Positions 34,066 to 45,849 are shown, counted from the stretch's first letter. The stretch: 64,000 nucleotides of DNA from Tricholoma matsutake (GCA_026075535.2 AP026546.1:558001-622000), one strand, 5' to 3'. The notes: a model not told the origin generated them from the letters alone. Numbers and translations are program-made.

Positions 34066-35141
34066 CATGAAAACAGATCACACCAGGTCCATCATGATTA
34101 TCTGAAAGCTCAATGAAATATTTACTGCAAGTTTCCCCGAAAACGGTAGGAAGAGTCCGCAAGCAATAACCTGAGATGGTGTCCACCCTGCTATCGCTTG
34201 TGATACAGGACCAGAATGACAGACTGGGGAGCCACATACTAGTAGTCGGCCCTTGAACTCAGCACTACCAACTGCATGGTTTTGTGCCAGCCTGAACCAA
34301 TCCCCACAGATGCTGTCCAATTTGTTGTGTTGGAGTGGAAAGCAACTTTGGCTTCTGTTCATGTGCGAGCTGTCAGGATTTATGGCTGCAAGAAACTAGT
34401 TGTTTGTCACCTACTCCTCCAAGTCCAGAATGCCTGAGAAAGGGCCTCATCTTCCCTAGCAGTGCAGGGTTGGACTTGAGGTTCTGGCAACCATCATGCA
34501 TCATGCATCAGGATGTATTTTACCATGACTCGGGCAGTAGTGATAGAATTGCCAATTTACATAGGCATTACCTTCAGAGCCATTGTCATGGTAGCTGTCG
34601 TGACTGCCAGTGAGCAGGTTCAAAAAAAAAAGGCTTTTGTCTTTCTGAAGTAGTGTTGAATTGTTAACAATGTCCCAGTCAAACTCACTGGCACAACCTG
34701 TAGCCCATGCTCAGTTTGAACCTACCTACAGTGAACTAGCATGTGACCATCAGAGCTGTAGATGGTCCTTCAGTTCACTGGCAGCACTCAACTTTCATAA
34801 GTGATCATGTCAACCCAGCAAAAAGAGGCTATGGGGCGCACTCTCTGTAGCAAAGGAACTTTTTGCAATTTGGAAGAAGAGACAAATCGAAGCAGCAGCT
34901 GCAAATATTTCAACTGTAAGGATGCCTCACTTGTCTTCCAGTTCCTCTTCTTTTGGCTCCCAAGCTAATTTCAGTCGTACTATATGCTAGGTTGGCAGTC
35001 AAGTTGCCAGCCTCAGTGCACCTGGGCCACAGTGCAACTTGACTTGTCAATAACAAAATCCCCCAGCCCCAGCCCACCTCAGGTCACTGCAAGTTCTGCC
35101 TTTCTGAATCTGAACAACTGGGATTGTTGATGGTATTTCAG
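34066..35141 (+). other. probable 5' region of the Plavaka gene, no exon proven
   Basis: A plus frame at 34335-34613 is Cys/His-rich near its end (HRHYLQSHCHGSCRDC), which could be part of an N-terminal zinc finger, but splicing to the next exon was not established. A C-run lies at 35272-35280, in the intron that follows. Confidence 0.3.
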
Positions 35142-35767
35142 GAGACTCTAATTGACAATGATCCTGAGTTGTTGCCCTTCGATCCCAATGACAAGACTCC
35201 TTTAGCCATCAGGTGAACTCGACAGATAGGTACCCTACCACCAGTTAGATATTGTGACATACAACCACAGCCCCCCCCACCCCTTGGTAAAGTGAACCTT
35301 ACTGATTATATGTTTCTCTATCTTATTTCAAGGAAAGAACTTGCAGTGCCAGTTCCTGATACTTCTAGCAAATCTTCTGAGACTGCTGTGGCGCCACAGT
35401 CAATGATGCTGAGATATTTCTGTACTCCTCGAAACATCTTTGGGCTGTCTAGAAAGTTCTATGGATCGGAGTTACCATTTCATGATCCTGAAGCCTATAC
35501 ATCACAGGAACTTTGTGACGTTCAATCTGATAGTTGCTCTACTGGTTCACTGGCAACTCATCCCAACCCTTTTCCAAATGACCAGCTGTTCTATCCTTAT
35601 CCAAACCAGGATGCATTCAATCTGGGTGACTGGTATTGGAATCATGGAGTTCAAAAGTCACAGGAGAACTTCAAATGTCTTCTAGAGATAGTCGGTAACC
35701 CGAGCTTCTCACCTAGTAATATCCAAAAGACAAACTGGACAGAGATTGATACTCTTCTCGCCGCTGC
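35142..35767 (+). pseudogene. Plavaka-type transposase, N-terminal half
   Basis: Exon 35142-35212 (ETLIDNDPELLPFDPNDKTP) splices across 35213-35332 (GTGAAC...TTCAAG) to 35333-35767, keeping frame (LAIRKELAVPVPD). The second exon has LFYPYPNQDAFNLGDWYWNH, GVQKSQENFKCLLEIVGNP and NWTEIDTLLAA, the signature of the N-terminal region of Plavaka DNA transposases of basidiomycetes. Right after LLAA the sequence changes into hp1-type repeat (ctcgaagccagggcaatcat), exactly where the family continues with D-x-W-x-x-E-D-x-G-W. That continuation is found on the opposite strand at 44.5 kb. Confidence 0.82.
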
Positions 35768-36016
35768 TCGAAGCCAGGGCAATCATGAAGGTGAAGGAGG
35801 ATATTTCAGTTGCATTAAACAATGTGCCAACTCTGTGTGTGACATTGCAGATGTGTATGTTCAACATTAAAAGTTTGTATCGTAATATCGTGTTTTGGAC
35901 CCTGTTGTGATCCAAGGTCGATTACTCACTACTATTTATGGCACCAACTCAGAAAACCTGGTATACACATATTACTAGTACAATCAAATGTCTATGCATT
36001 ATCTATGACCAACTTC
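35768..36016. repeat. degenerate hp1-type repeat at Plavaka break
   Basis: gctcgaagccagggcaatcatgaagg (read in two parts) and aacaatgtgccaactctgtg resemble the hp1 unit and its spacer; ttcaacattaaaag resembles the ttcaatgttgaaag tail of other copies. The hairpin itself is decayed. The rest shows no gene. Confidence 0.5.
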
Positions 36017-39000
36017 TTAACTACATCCTTGGTTCTCTCTATGTACTGCAATGTATGCTTGTTGCTCGGGAGTACAGCTAGCAAACTGCTCAGCAGTCAT
36101 GACATCAAGAAGTTGCCAAAACTCCAGCCCAAACCATTGAAACAGAGCCTCTTGATGACCTGAATGTTTCTTTTTTACAGCACCATGCCTTCGACCTGAC
36201 TTCATTTTTGACTCTGGGGCAGCAGCCTGCTGATGTGTAGAAGGATATGGGGAAGGCTGGGAAGAGGCTTGCTCCAGGCAACAAACATGAGAGGTTGAAG
36301 AAGGGGTAGGTCTAGATATGGCTGACAGTGTGATTGGTGAGGTGATGGAGGGTAAGGGTGGGATAGGCTGGAGCACTGGACATCGAATATTGGATGTCAA
36401 AGAAGCCCAAGAATTAGATGTTGATGCATGATGCACAGATGGTAGGTTGAAAGGCAGGTCGCTCCACATGTAACTTGTTACTGGAGCTTTGAACATCCAG
36501 CTATCCCTTGCAACTGAGATAACTTCAGTAGCAAAAGCTTCTGTAATGTAGGTCCAATCAGGAACCGGAAGTATGTCATGGACTAAGGCCGACTGTGCTG
36601 CATTGACAAACTGCAAGACAAAGCCATTAAGCACAGTTCCATGAACAGGAAGAGGGTCACAGTGGATAGAGCACAGTCCAGCTTGCTTGGAGTGTTTCTC
36701 ACAGGTGGCAATAATGTATTTCTTTAATGACACACTGTCATCCATTGCGCAACACAGATATACCACCAGGGAAGCTGCAATATTTGGGACCTGTTCCAAG
36801 ATACGGAAAGGGCCCAAGGGGTCAACTACTCTATCGACATCCATATTGGAGGCATCAATTGCAGAGACTGAGTTGCCCTCGACAGTTGTGTCATCATTCC
36901 ACATTTTTTTGGCTCCATCATTCGTACACAAAGACTTCCCCTCGAGTTCTGGAATGGATAAATGACGAACATGAGGCACCGATAAAAATCAAGAACAAAT
37001 TCAAGTGAAAAACAAACCTGACGCTGAGAAAGCTTCAGCTTCAACTTCAACTTGCCTCAAGATTACATCACTCTCATCAGCTCCACTGTTAACACAACCT
37101 ACATTATCTGCACTGGCAGATACAGCCTCATCCATAGCACACTGATTCTTAAAAGTTTCACAGCTAGGATAATTGCCCTTCACATGGATCAAGGCAGCAT
37201 CCAGGGGAGTATCAATGACCATGGAGTCCTTTTGGATGTGAAGCAACAATGTGTCTGAGCCACCTTGATGATTGCAGGGAGTGGGAGGGAGGGGGTCATG
37301 CCTCTGTACAGCAAGAGTTCCATCTTCTGAACCATCTCCCCAGTCTAGTTCCTCTTCGCTGACATGATTGTCCTCAGGAAGATACAACTGGATGTGTTGA
37401 TTCCATTTACCAACACCATCGCTAACAGACAAGCCAACTGCGGGCAACTTGCTCAAAGAACTTGGCCAGTCAACATTCTCAGCATCTGCATCCTCATGCA
37501 GTGACATCTGATCATTACATGCTGTAGCTTTAACCATAAGGGAAGGAAATGTGAGGGGAGTGGGAGAACGTCTCTGGGTTGCTGGTGTAGCTCTGTGGAT
37601 ACTGGAAGGTAGCGAAGCTGGAGGTGTCAGAGAACATGCTTGGGTTATTGGTGTAGTTCCAGGCATACAGGAAGGCAACAAAGCAGGAGGGGTCGAAGAG
37701 CGCATCTGGGTTATCGGTGTGACTCTAGGCATAGGGGAATGTAATGAAGCCAGAGGAGTCAGAGAGTGAGTCTGGGTTGTTGGTGTGGCTCCCGGCATGG
37801 AGGAATTTAACAAAGGGGTCAAAGAATTTGGCTGTGGTGTTTGGGGCGAAGGCTTAGGGCGACACTCTTCAAGGGATGGTTCTGATCCAACCTGATCTTT
37901 AGACGTAGGGTGGGGTTGAGCATATGCCCAAGATGAGCAATTTTTGATCAGGAGGAAACCTTTCTTGCCTTCACTCTTGACAAATGTCATCTCGGGAAGA
38001 GGAAAACCAAAGATAGAGTGGTTATAGTATACCTGCATATGATTAAATGGCCGGATGAATGTAAGACGGCATTGCATATGACGATCCCATACTGTACACC
38101 AGCTTGGTTCTCAATCAGGAGTTTCAGTCTCTGATTCGAAGGATGCTTCCTCTTCAGAAGCGTTTTGCAGTGATTTTAAGACCATTGCAGTCTTGCCTTC
38201 CTCCACAAGGAAGTGCAGCCCTGGTTCCTTAGCTGGATCCATCTCAATGAATCTGTGCCACACAGCTTCACCTGACTTTGAGCTCTTCCTTTTCTTTGCA
38301 TGTTTGGGAAGGCGGATAGAGGCAACTGGCGGAGGTCTCCAAAACACCACTGGACCTTCAGTAACCAATTCTCCCAATCTGCGATCGGACAATGACTTGA
38401 TCATTACTTCAGAAGGAGGATCGTCCCATGCAGAGTGAGACAGAGGCAGTGATTGTGCACTCTCCGCTTCCCTCCACCTCATTGAGTGGACCGGCAGCAA
38501 GGGGCCATCATGTGTAACAGGGGCTCGAATTTCATATGGCTGCTTTCCCCAGAAATTATCTGATCGATCATCATAATTGCAAACATGGTCAATATTACTG
38601 TGATGGGATTCATTCTGATGATGTAAGTAACTTGCTGATGAATGATCTCGGTGCTGTCTTGAACCTCAATCATCCTTTCCTGAGCACCCCGAAGAACTAC
38701 CTCTGGCAACACCATGGTCCAGAATGAAATCGGTTCCATGCCATTTGTCGCTTAAATCTGGGGCAGTACAAAGACTGGAATGACCACCTCTGTTAAAGCC
38801 ACTATCCCAACTAAAATCAGTTGGACGACTGCTGTTAGTGACACTTTGGTCATCGTCTGAGTTGCGATTCCACCAACCATTGAAGCAACCCCAGCCATTC
38901 CCCGAATCTGAATCGGTTTGATGCTGAGCAGACATTTCACCATTAAGCAGTTCCAGAGGGACAGGAGGGTATGTGCTGTACTCAACAGGAGATGGCACCC

Positions 39001-40213
39001 GAGGGCAGGAATGACTGTCTTCAGGTGATGGCATGTCATCATCAGATTCATCAAGAGTCTGGTGTTCATGCATTTGAATGTGGAATGCCCAAGACGCAGA
39101 GCAAGCACAATATTTCTCTTTACACTCTATGTGAGGACCTCTTTCAAACTGATTGAGAGAAAATGGAAGGAATTTCAGGGGACTGCTTTGGGAAATAACT
39201 TGAAGATAGGGATTTGCCTCAGGCAAGTTCAGCTGTTCAGCAGGAGTTTGATGCAAAAAATACTATTGATGCTTGTCCACAGGAGGCCGTCGATCCGGAA
39301 TGGTACTAGGAGGCGGTGATGTAGATGGGAAATCCAAGCCTTCACTGTACCAATGAATGATGTACACAGGAACAACACCAACACGCAGCAACCATATCCC
39401 ATCAGCTTTTGCAGCTCCATTGAGCCATATGCCAATGCAACCAGATTGCACCTTAGTAATCGATAAGGGGCTCGTTGATTGGCGCCACCTCCAGAACTTC
39501 ATCATGGTCAACCAAGCCTCCATCTCTCAGAGGCCCCTTTGTAGTTTAATGAAGAGCGGAACTACCTCCTCCCATGTCCAGACTGACTGTTTGGTGAGCA
39601 TATTCATTTGCTCCGGCGACGGGTAAAAAGGGCAATTAGTTAAAGTATTTTGGAGTTTGTCTGTTGGGGGCACGCCGGTGTGAAATTTACGTGTTGAAGT
39701 ATATAAAAAATTTGCCTGCTGGGTCAATGCTGAAAGGAACTCAAGGTTCAAAGACCCATGGCCTGTGGCAGATGGTGAGGGCACCCATACCAGTGGGAGA
39801 GGAACAAGTTTGGGGTTCACAAAGATTTGCAGCTGAGACTGGTCAAGCACTGAATGCCAGTTACAAATATTAAAAGGAGGACACATACAAAAGCCCAACC
39901 ATGGATGCTGAGGATAGAAGTGTTGGGGATGTAATGTCCAGTTGTGTGGCCCCAGTCGTCCATTGTGATAACGCAAGCTCCCATCATATGAAGCCACTGG
40001 TTCCTTCAATGGTACTCCGGGATAATAATCAATACTGTTCACATTTGGGGACCAAAGCTCATACGTGTCATCCCGTATCTGAACACCACACTGGCACATA
40101 GCAGTTTCACATGGCACATAGAATGACAAGCCATCGTAAACATCTGGAACCTCACTGTACACATGTGCAATGTTGAGATATTGCACTGAAGACATGAGAA
40201 GTGGAGACCACAA
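36017..40213 (-). pseudogene. orphan-A protein, longest copy (copy 2)
   Basis: Minus-strand frames 40213-39527, 39523-39263, 39256-38666, 38500-38111, 38077-37001 and 36979-36017 follow one another as parts of one protein of over 1,100 residues. N-terminal: VYSEVPDVYDGLSFYVPCET, GHGSLNLEFLSALTQQANFL, WLNGAAKADGIWLLRVGVVP. Middle: acidic DESDDDMPSPEDS, WGCFNGWWNRNSDDDQS, RWREAESAQSLPLSHSAWDD and PVVFWRPPPVASIRLPKHAK. Then a Pro/Thr-rich part with four units of about 22 residues (STPPALLPSCMPGTTPITQ), acidic EEELDWGDGSEDG, and a C-terminal FQWFGLEFWQLLDVMTAEQF. A GTTTGT...TTCCAG intron joins the last two pieces. TGA at 39529-39527 replaces Arg of copy 1; a TAG just after DKHQ is shared with copy 1. 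Family not recognised. Its presence in three copies with hp1 flanks suggests it is element-encoded. Confidence 0.6.
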
Positions 40214-40560
40214 GTATAGTCAAGATCTACTAGAAAACATATAAGGAATTCAGAATAAAATCTGGACCATTATCAACATACCGGAAGCCAAGCACGGCAA
40301 TGCTAATACAGGAAGGCAACTCTAACCCAAAACACCAGAGTCTGCAACTGTGCTGACTCTATCTTCGATATTACAAGCGTGTAAATGAACAAAGATGGCA
40401 CCAAGATTGAACAACGTCTGCGATTGAAAAGTTAAGAAACTGTCAGAGGTCGAAGCTTAGAGAAAGATGAAGACAGACACTATGTGAAGCAATAATTTTG
40501 GTGGAAGGTGGGTACACAATGTTGAAAAACAGAGTCTGCAACCATGCTAACTATGCGCTC
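40214..40560 (+). repeat. orphan-A 5' flank with hp1 units
   Basis: Same sequence as 14416-14760 (cgagatctactag-like phrase, cataccggaagccaagc, aatacaggaaggcaac) with hp1 units at about 40336 and 40527. Marks the outer end of the orphan-A module. Confidence 0.75.
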
Positions 40561-40561
40561 A

Positions 40562-40985
40562 AATCCCAGGGCAATTAGGTGAGGGGGGGTGTTACATCAA
40601 ACAACAGAGTCCGCAACTGTGCTAACTCTGTGCTCGAATCCCAGGGTGGAAGGTGAAGGTGAATATTATGCCATTTGTAACAACAGAGTCCACAACCATG
40701 CTAACTCTGTGCTCAAATTCCAGGACAATTGGCGGAAGGTGAGGGACTATAATATGTCAAAAGAGTCTGCAGATGTGTTCAAGTTGGGGCCTGGGAGTGA
40801 AACAAGTTCAAGAAGTAAAAGGAAAAGCCTGACTTGGAGAATGAACCAGATCACATGACTCGAGCATGTCCAATATCGAGTCCTGACATAGTAATCCCAA
40901 ATATTGAACAAATATTCATAATCGACAGAATACATTTATTGACATAGGTGGCCCGCCTATAAGAATATGAATGGATATGCTTGCC
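40562..40985 (-). repeat. right arm of the 420-bp inverted repeat, with hp1 units
   Basis: Reverse complement of 33130-33548, with hp1 units at about 40600 and 40681 forming a tandem of period about 75-80 bp with that at 40527. It starts about 60 bp beyond the Plavaka stop codon. Differences between arms are mainly transitions, for example gaggccgcc/ggcccgcc-type changes and ctcgag/ctcaag. Confidence 0.8.
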
Positions 40986-41047
40986 AAATATTTTAGATAT
41001 ACTCTACTAGCTGGCAATATATTCATTGTAAACATGAATCATCACTA

Positions 41048-44000
41048 TCAATAGCCGTACATCTCGTCCCTGGCAAGTAACTCCAGATGGTCTTCGGACT
41101 CATAGCCACTCAGTGACTCGCAATCGTCAGAGTCCAAGTCGCTATCAAAATCTGTATCGGAATCGATATCGGTCTCAACTTCTTCATCAGTCATGTCCAG
41201 GCCTTCAGCCACCATGTCAAGCCTGAAGTCCATGCTAACATTTGAGCCAGCAAAGGCCCCACTGCGATTATCATGCCCTGACAGAGGGTTACAGGTTGGG
41301 TGCTCTTCCAGCCTGGTGTTTGTGTTGCCCTCTACCAATGGGAATCGATCAGCTGTACCTCCAAGTCTGGCAGCACGTTCTGGGCCCTCCTCTTGTTGGT
41401 TTTCTGTTTGGGGGCTCGAAGAATCTTGAAGAGCTTCCATCGCTATCCCTTGACATTGGTTCTGTCGATTATACATATGTCCAACCCTGTGACCCCAGTG
41501 ATATCTCATCATCATATCCCTATCAACAAAACTTATTTGAAATCAGAAATTGGTGTTTATATGTATATATAAACAATGTCGCTTAGCAACTGATGAAGTA
41601 CGATTTCCAATCAACAACATCCTGGGCCCAATATGAAAGACCAGGTTCACCATCCTCATGGACCCTTCCTTGCCTAAATGTAGGAATGATATGGCATCCT
41701 CGAAGGACATCACTAGGATCAAGAAATCCGAAAGCATTTTCATCATTCACTGGGAGGAATGAAACATTTGCATGGACCAAGTTGCATTACCACTTTCTAG
41801 CTTATACCACTGAACCCATAACGCCTCCAGCCGGCGAGGACAGGTAGTCCGTATTTCCCACACCAATATACATGACATTGGCATGAAAGATGCCGAGTAC
41901 ATGAGCATAGCAGAATGGGTGGCTGTCACTGGGTGCACTACCACCTGGCGTGTATGTTGGGTTGAGTGTCATTATGTTGCAATGCCTGCTTGTCCCTATG
42001 TGGATGACATCCTCATCGCAATGGACGTCATACCGAGTATAGTTGATCCGCATAATGTTGTGTTTGTACACATGTTCATGCTTGAGTGTAACTGCTTGCC
42101 ATGCCAGAAGATTCGACTTCTCACCCTGGGTAGCTTTGGTGTTAGAAGCTTCCAGTTGTTCAGTGAGCAGAAACCTAATCCATGGGAGAAGATGTTTCTT
42201 CAATTTTGGAATGAAATTCTATCAAAATCATCAACAAAAATTTGACAGAACAACAGGACTCTGCATGACCTTAACAGCTGGGTCACCCTGATGTTTCTGC
42301 ACAAAGAGTCCAACATGTTCCAAGAGATTTTCTGATTGGCCTATGGAATGGTGCACGTCTGGATTGATTGCGACCTTGTCATTGTTGACAGTTGTTTTCC
42401 CACTGCTCTGTTCACATATACGTCGAATTCAAGCCTGCCTACACTCAGTCTTAGCCATTTGCTGCACATATTTCCAGTGGTCTGTTCGGGCATAGCATGC
42501 CTTTGCTGTATGGTGTTCCAACTCACCCTAAAGGGAAGTGCATGTTAATACAGAAGATATTCCAAATACCTTCATACATACCAGTTCCGTATTATAGGAG
42601 TCACAGGTTCCATACATTTGTATCGTGTCTGCATAATCCCCAAGTGCATGGAGCTTATAGGTATGCATATTATACTGTTTCCTACGATGACCTGCTGTTG
42701 TTCATGGCACATCCAATCTGGAATTAGCATTGTGACTGGGTTGAACCTCTGGGGTAGACTTCTTAATTTCATGTCGCTTCTATACTTGTTCTTCACGAGG
42801 GAGCTCAGATGTAGCATACTGTGTACATGCATCAGAAAATAAGTGGAGTTGGCTCCCTAGATCCATAGTAACTTCTTCGAGAATAGACAGTGTGAAATCC
42901 ATATGCATTCGAAGCTTGGCAAGTCCATGCCAGTGGGCACAGAGAAAGAGAAACTCTTGAATGATTTGATCATGTGGTTCAGGAAACAAACCTTTGAAAA
43001 CAGGAATGGCACACTGAAACTTCCATTGTTGACAGCATGTGATAGAGAAAAAAATATCAGTCACCTGCAAGAGGTTTTCAAAATCACAAGCAGCCATCTT
43101 CTTCATTTCAGAAGAATTTTTGGAAAACTTTCGAATGTTATCTCTTCCAAATGTTGGAACTTGGTGATATCTCAAAGAAATAGTTAGCTAATGTCATCGA
43201 CAAATCAGTGGTCCAGCTTACCTCGAATCCAACTCAATCACCAGTGCTGGGTCAACTGCATGCAGGATGCGAATCAAGTGGATAAAAATGTTTTTCCATA
43301 CCCCAAGCTCAAATTCATGCATTAGATCAACCACCAGCATCAAATTGCACTCAAAACCAAAACAAGCCAAACGCACTGAAAAGGCATTCTGAGATGAAGA
43401 TGATCAGTTAGTTGTAGAGTGCTTGAATAACAGTGACTTTCCAAAGAAGGGACAAGTGACTCTTTCTTCAAAACATCCTCAACATAAGTACTATTCACCG
43501 CATAATTGTTCTTGTAAATGAGAGATCATGTGGCTTGGATGTTGGACTTAGTATTAGAATCCTTGTGAATCATCATCACTTGATGCCTAAGATCAGCCTC
43601 CATGCCAAGTTCTGGAAACTGGGACTTGGGAACAAGGCAACATGGACAAGCACATTTGCCATTCTGGCGAATGGATGCCAGACAAACTCTAAATTCTATT
43701 ATCAGAAAATGGCTGATGAGGAAAAGTAGAATGAAAACAGACTTCTCTGGATAGTCAGCAGAGTATGTGAATACTCTGGGATAGAATTGTTGGATGACTC
43801 CATCGGAGCATGCAAACAATGCACCATTCTCATAAGCTTCAAGAAATTCATCATCCAGAAGGATCTCCCACTGTGCATGAAAAAGCTCTTGATGACAGTG
43901 CTTCATCAAATGCTCATTAGGTCCCTTGCCACCAGTGTAATTGACCACAAATTCTCTGAAGGAATCTGGGAGCTAAAGCATGATTGATGAGAAAATCAAG

Positions 44001-44520
44001 AGCAACAGAGACGACAGAGTAATCATACCACTTCAAAGTAAGCAATATGATTGGCCAGGTTGCATGAAGGCTTCATTTGCTGGTATTTGGACTCTTTCCA
44101 AAATACATATAACAAGGCCAAAGTTTTGTTTTGCCAAATGATGTTAGTACAGTCTCATCAGACCAAAACATGAGTGCAATTATCACTCTCGGAGCAATAC
44201 AACCAGGGTTGGGTGGTGAATCCAACAGTGCTTTATGTGCTTTCAGGAATGCGGCTGAGGAATATAACTCTCCATGAATGCAGATATCTGGTTCATCTTT
44301 GTGGTCACTACATTTCCACAGGAGCTCATATGGCTGGAAATGAAGTTCTCGAGCCCCCTTGAAAGTTGTTCCTGAATAACTGCCATTATCGACCGGTGGT
44401 ACAATTCTCCAGCTAGGTACCACTGCGGACCAGAGATTTTCATGCAAGAACACATATTGAAATAGCGGTATGGGTCCACCCTGTATCCTCCCCCAACCAC
44501 TGATCATCCTCAAGATAGCT
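41048..44520 (-). pseudogene. Plavaka-type transposase, C-terminal half
   Basis: Reading leftwards: LEDDQWLGEDTGW (about 44515), GPQWYLAGELYHRSIMAVIQ, CIHGELYSSAAFLKAHKALL, RVIIALMFWSDETVLTSFG, KLWPCYMYFGKSP (44513-44073). Then GGKGPNEHLMKHCHQELFHA, FTYSADYPEK, an intron, ASIRQNGKCACPCCLVPKSQ (43948-43526), VPTFGRDNIRKFSKNSSEMK, IPVFKGLFPEPHDQII, HWHGLAKLRMHMDFTL (43175-42780), and ELEHHTAKACYARTD (about 42500). The tail is HPFCYAHVLGIFHANVMYIG, FGFLDPSDVLRGCHIIPTF, DMMMRYHWGHRVGHMY, then an acidic end (DEEVETDIDSDTDFDSDLDS) to the stop at 41048. This is the expected order for Plavaka transposases. Several stops and frame changes mean it is dead. Confidence 0.88.
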
Positions 44521-44524
44521 GTCC

Positions 44525-45465
44525 CCTGAGCACAGAGTTAGCACAGCTGTGGACTCTGTTGTTTGACAACCTTACCTTCCTTCAAGATTGCCCTGGGATT
44601 CGAGCACAGAGTTAGCACGGTTGTAGACTCTGTTGTTCGACATTCCTTCAAATTGATTGGAATTGCTGCACATAAAGCCTGTCTTGATCTTCCTTCAAGC
44701 TTCAAGCCTTGACAGTTCCAAGTTCCCGGCGTTTTGGTGCAGATGTTGTTCATGCTTTCAACATCGAAGATAGAGTTAGCATGGTTGCGGACTCTGGTGT
44801 TTTGTGTTGGCATTGCTTCACTCAGTTTCTGGTATGCCAATAATATTCCAGATATTGTTCCGAACTCCTTACATGTTTTCCAGTAAATTTTGACTAGACT
44901 TGTGGTTTTCTCATGTCTTCGGAGCAATATCTCAATATTCCACCTGTATACAGCGAGGCTCCAGATGTTTATGATGGGTTGTGATTCTATGTGCCATGTG
45001 AAACTGCTGTACACCAGGGTTGTGTACAAATTATCCACCCTCGCCTTCCTTCAAGATTGCCCTGGGATTCAAGCACAGAGTTAGCATGGTTGTGGACTTG
45101 TGTTGATGTTGTATCCTTACCTTCCTTCAAATTGTTTTGCTTCACATATGAGTCTATCTTCATCTTCCTTCAAGCTTCAAGCCTCTGGGTGTTTCGGTGC
45201 AGACATCGTTCAATCTTAGCACTTTCTCAGTATGATTCTCCTTATTTTGTTGTCGCTTACTGACATGGAATCTAGATAAATGGCATTTGGTGGTGTTCAA
45301 GATCGATTGACATTTGAAATGTGTCTTCTATGAACCAACTCTTGGCCACCTTATCAAAGGTTCTTGCCACACCAGCACTCACGCTGACCATTGCAGACTT
45401 CTATTGACCCATGCTGTATGATCTTTGTGCTTGTTGGCTAGAAGACTAACAAAATACCAAAGAGA
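44525..45465 (-). repeat. inverted second copy of the hp1/orphan-A/MDN1 module
   Basis: Reverse complement of about 6300-7226. It holds hp1 units at about 44535, 44595, 44765 and 45070, the orphan-A 5' fragment (about 44860-45035), and at 45281-45465 the start of the MDN1 fragment (atggcatttgg...gaagactaacaaaatacc, plus strand). MDN1 homology ends near 45465, where copy 1 continues for another 600 bp. It abuts the broken 5' end of the Plavaka half at 44520. Confidence 0.82.
45281..45465 (+). pseudogene. MDN1: midasin (MDN1) fragment, copy 2
   Basis: Matches the first 185 bp of copy 1 (6484-6300) with indels that break the frame near the start; VLATPALTLTIADFY is readable about 45360-45405. 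It lies in plus orientation here, showing that the fragment moved together with the hp1 repeats. Confidence 0.75.
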
Positions 45466-45589
45466 GCCCCATGAGACAACTGGAATTCCTTTGGAGATAT
45501 TACTTTGCCCACACCTACTCCCGTTATTGACTAGTTCATTGGGGGGTGCTCCTTGCACATCATTCAACCTGACCTAAGTACAAGACGAC

Positions 45590-45695
45590 AAGGACGAGGA
45601 CGAGGAAGAGGATTATGATGGGGGATGGGGATGGAGATGGAGATGAAGATGGAGATGAAGATGGAGATGGAGATGGAGATGGAGATGTTGAGGAG
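45590..45695 (+). repeat. GATGGA / GATGAA hexamer repeat
   Basis: Imperfect (gatgga)n with gatgaa variants (45625-45685), preceded by gaggacgaggaagagg. It reads as Asp/Gly/Glu in one plus frame and Ser/Ile on the minus strand. Most likely a simple repeat. Confidence 0.8.
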
Positions 45696-45849
45696 AATGA
45701 CGGCGATGAGAGATGGTGGGGATGAACAAAGCACCTGCCCCCAGATTTGCAAGCCCCTGCACACAAGGTGGGTTGCCAGTGCAGGTGCTGTCATTTCAAG
45801 AAGTTTTTGAAGCTCTATCAGAATCATCCAACTCAGTCAGCATGAGATA

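Noticed and set aside
45564..45827. Ser/Ile-rich and Asp/Gly-rich frames as low-complexity proteins
   Set aside because: They are translations of the GATGGA hexamer repeat.
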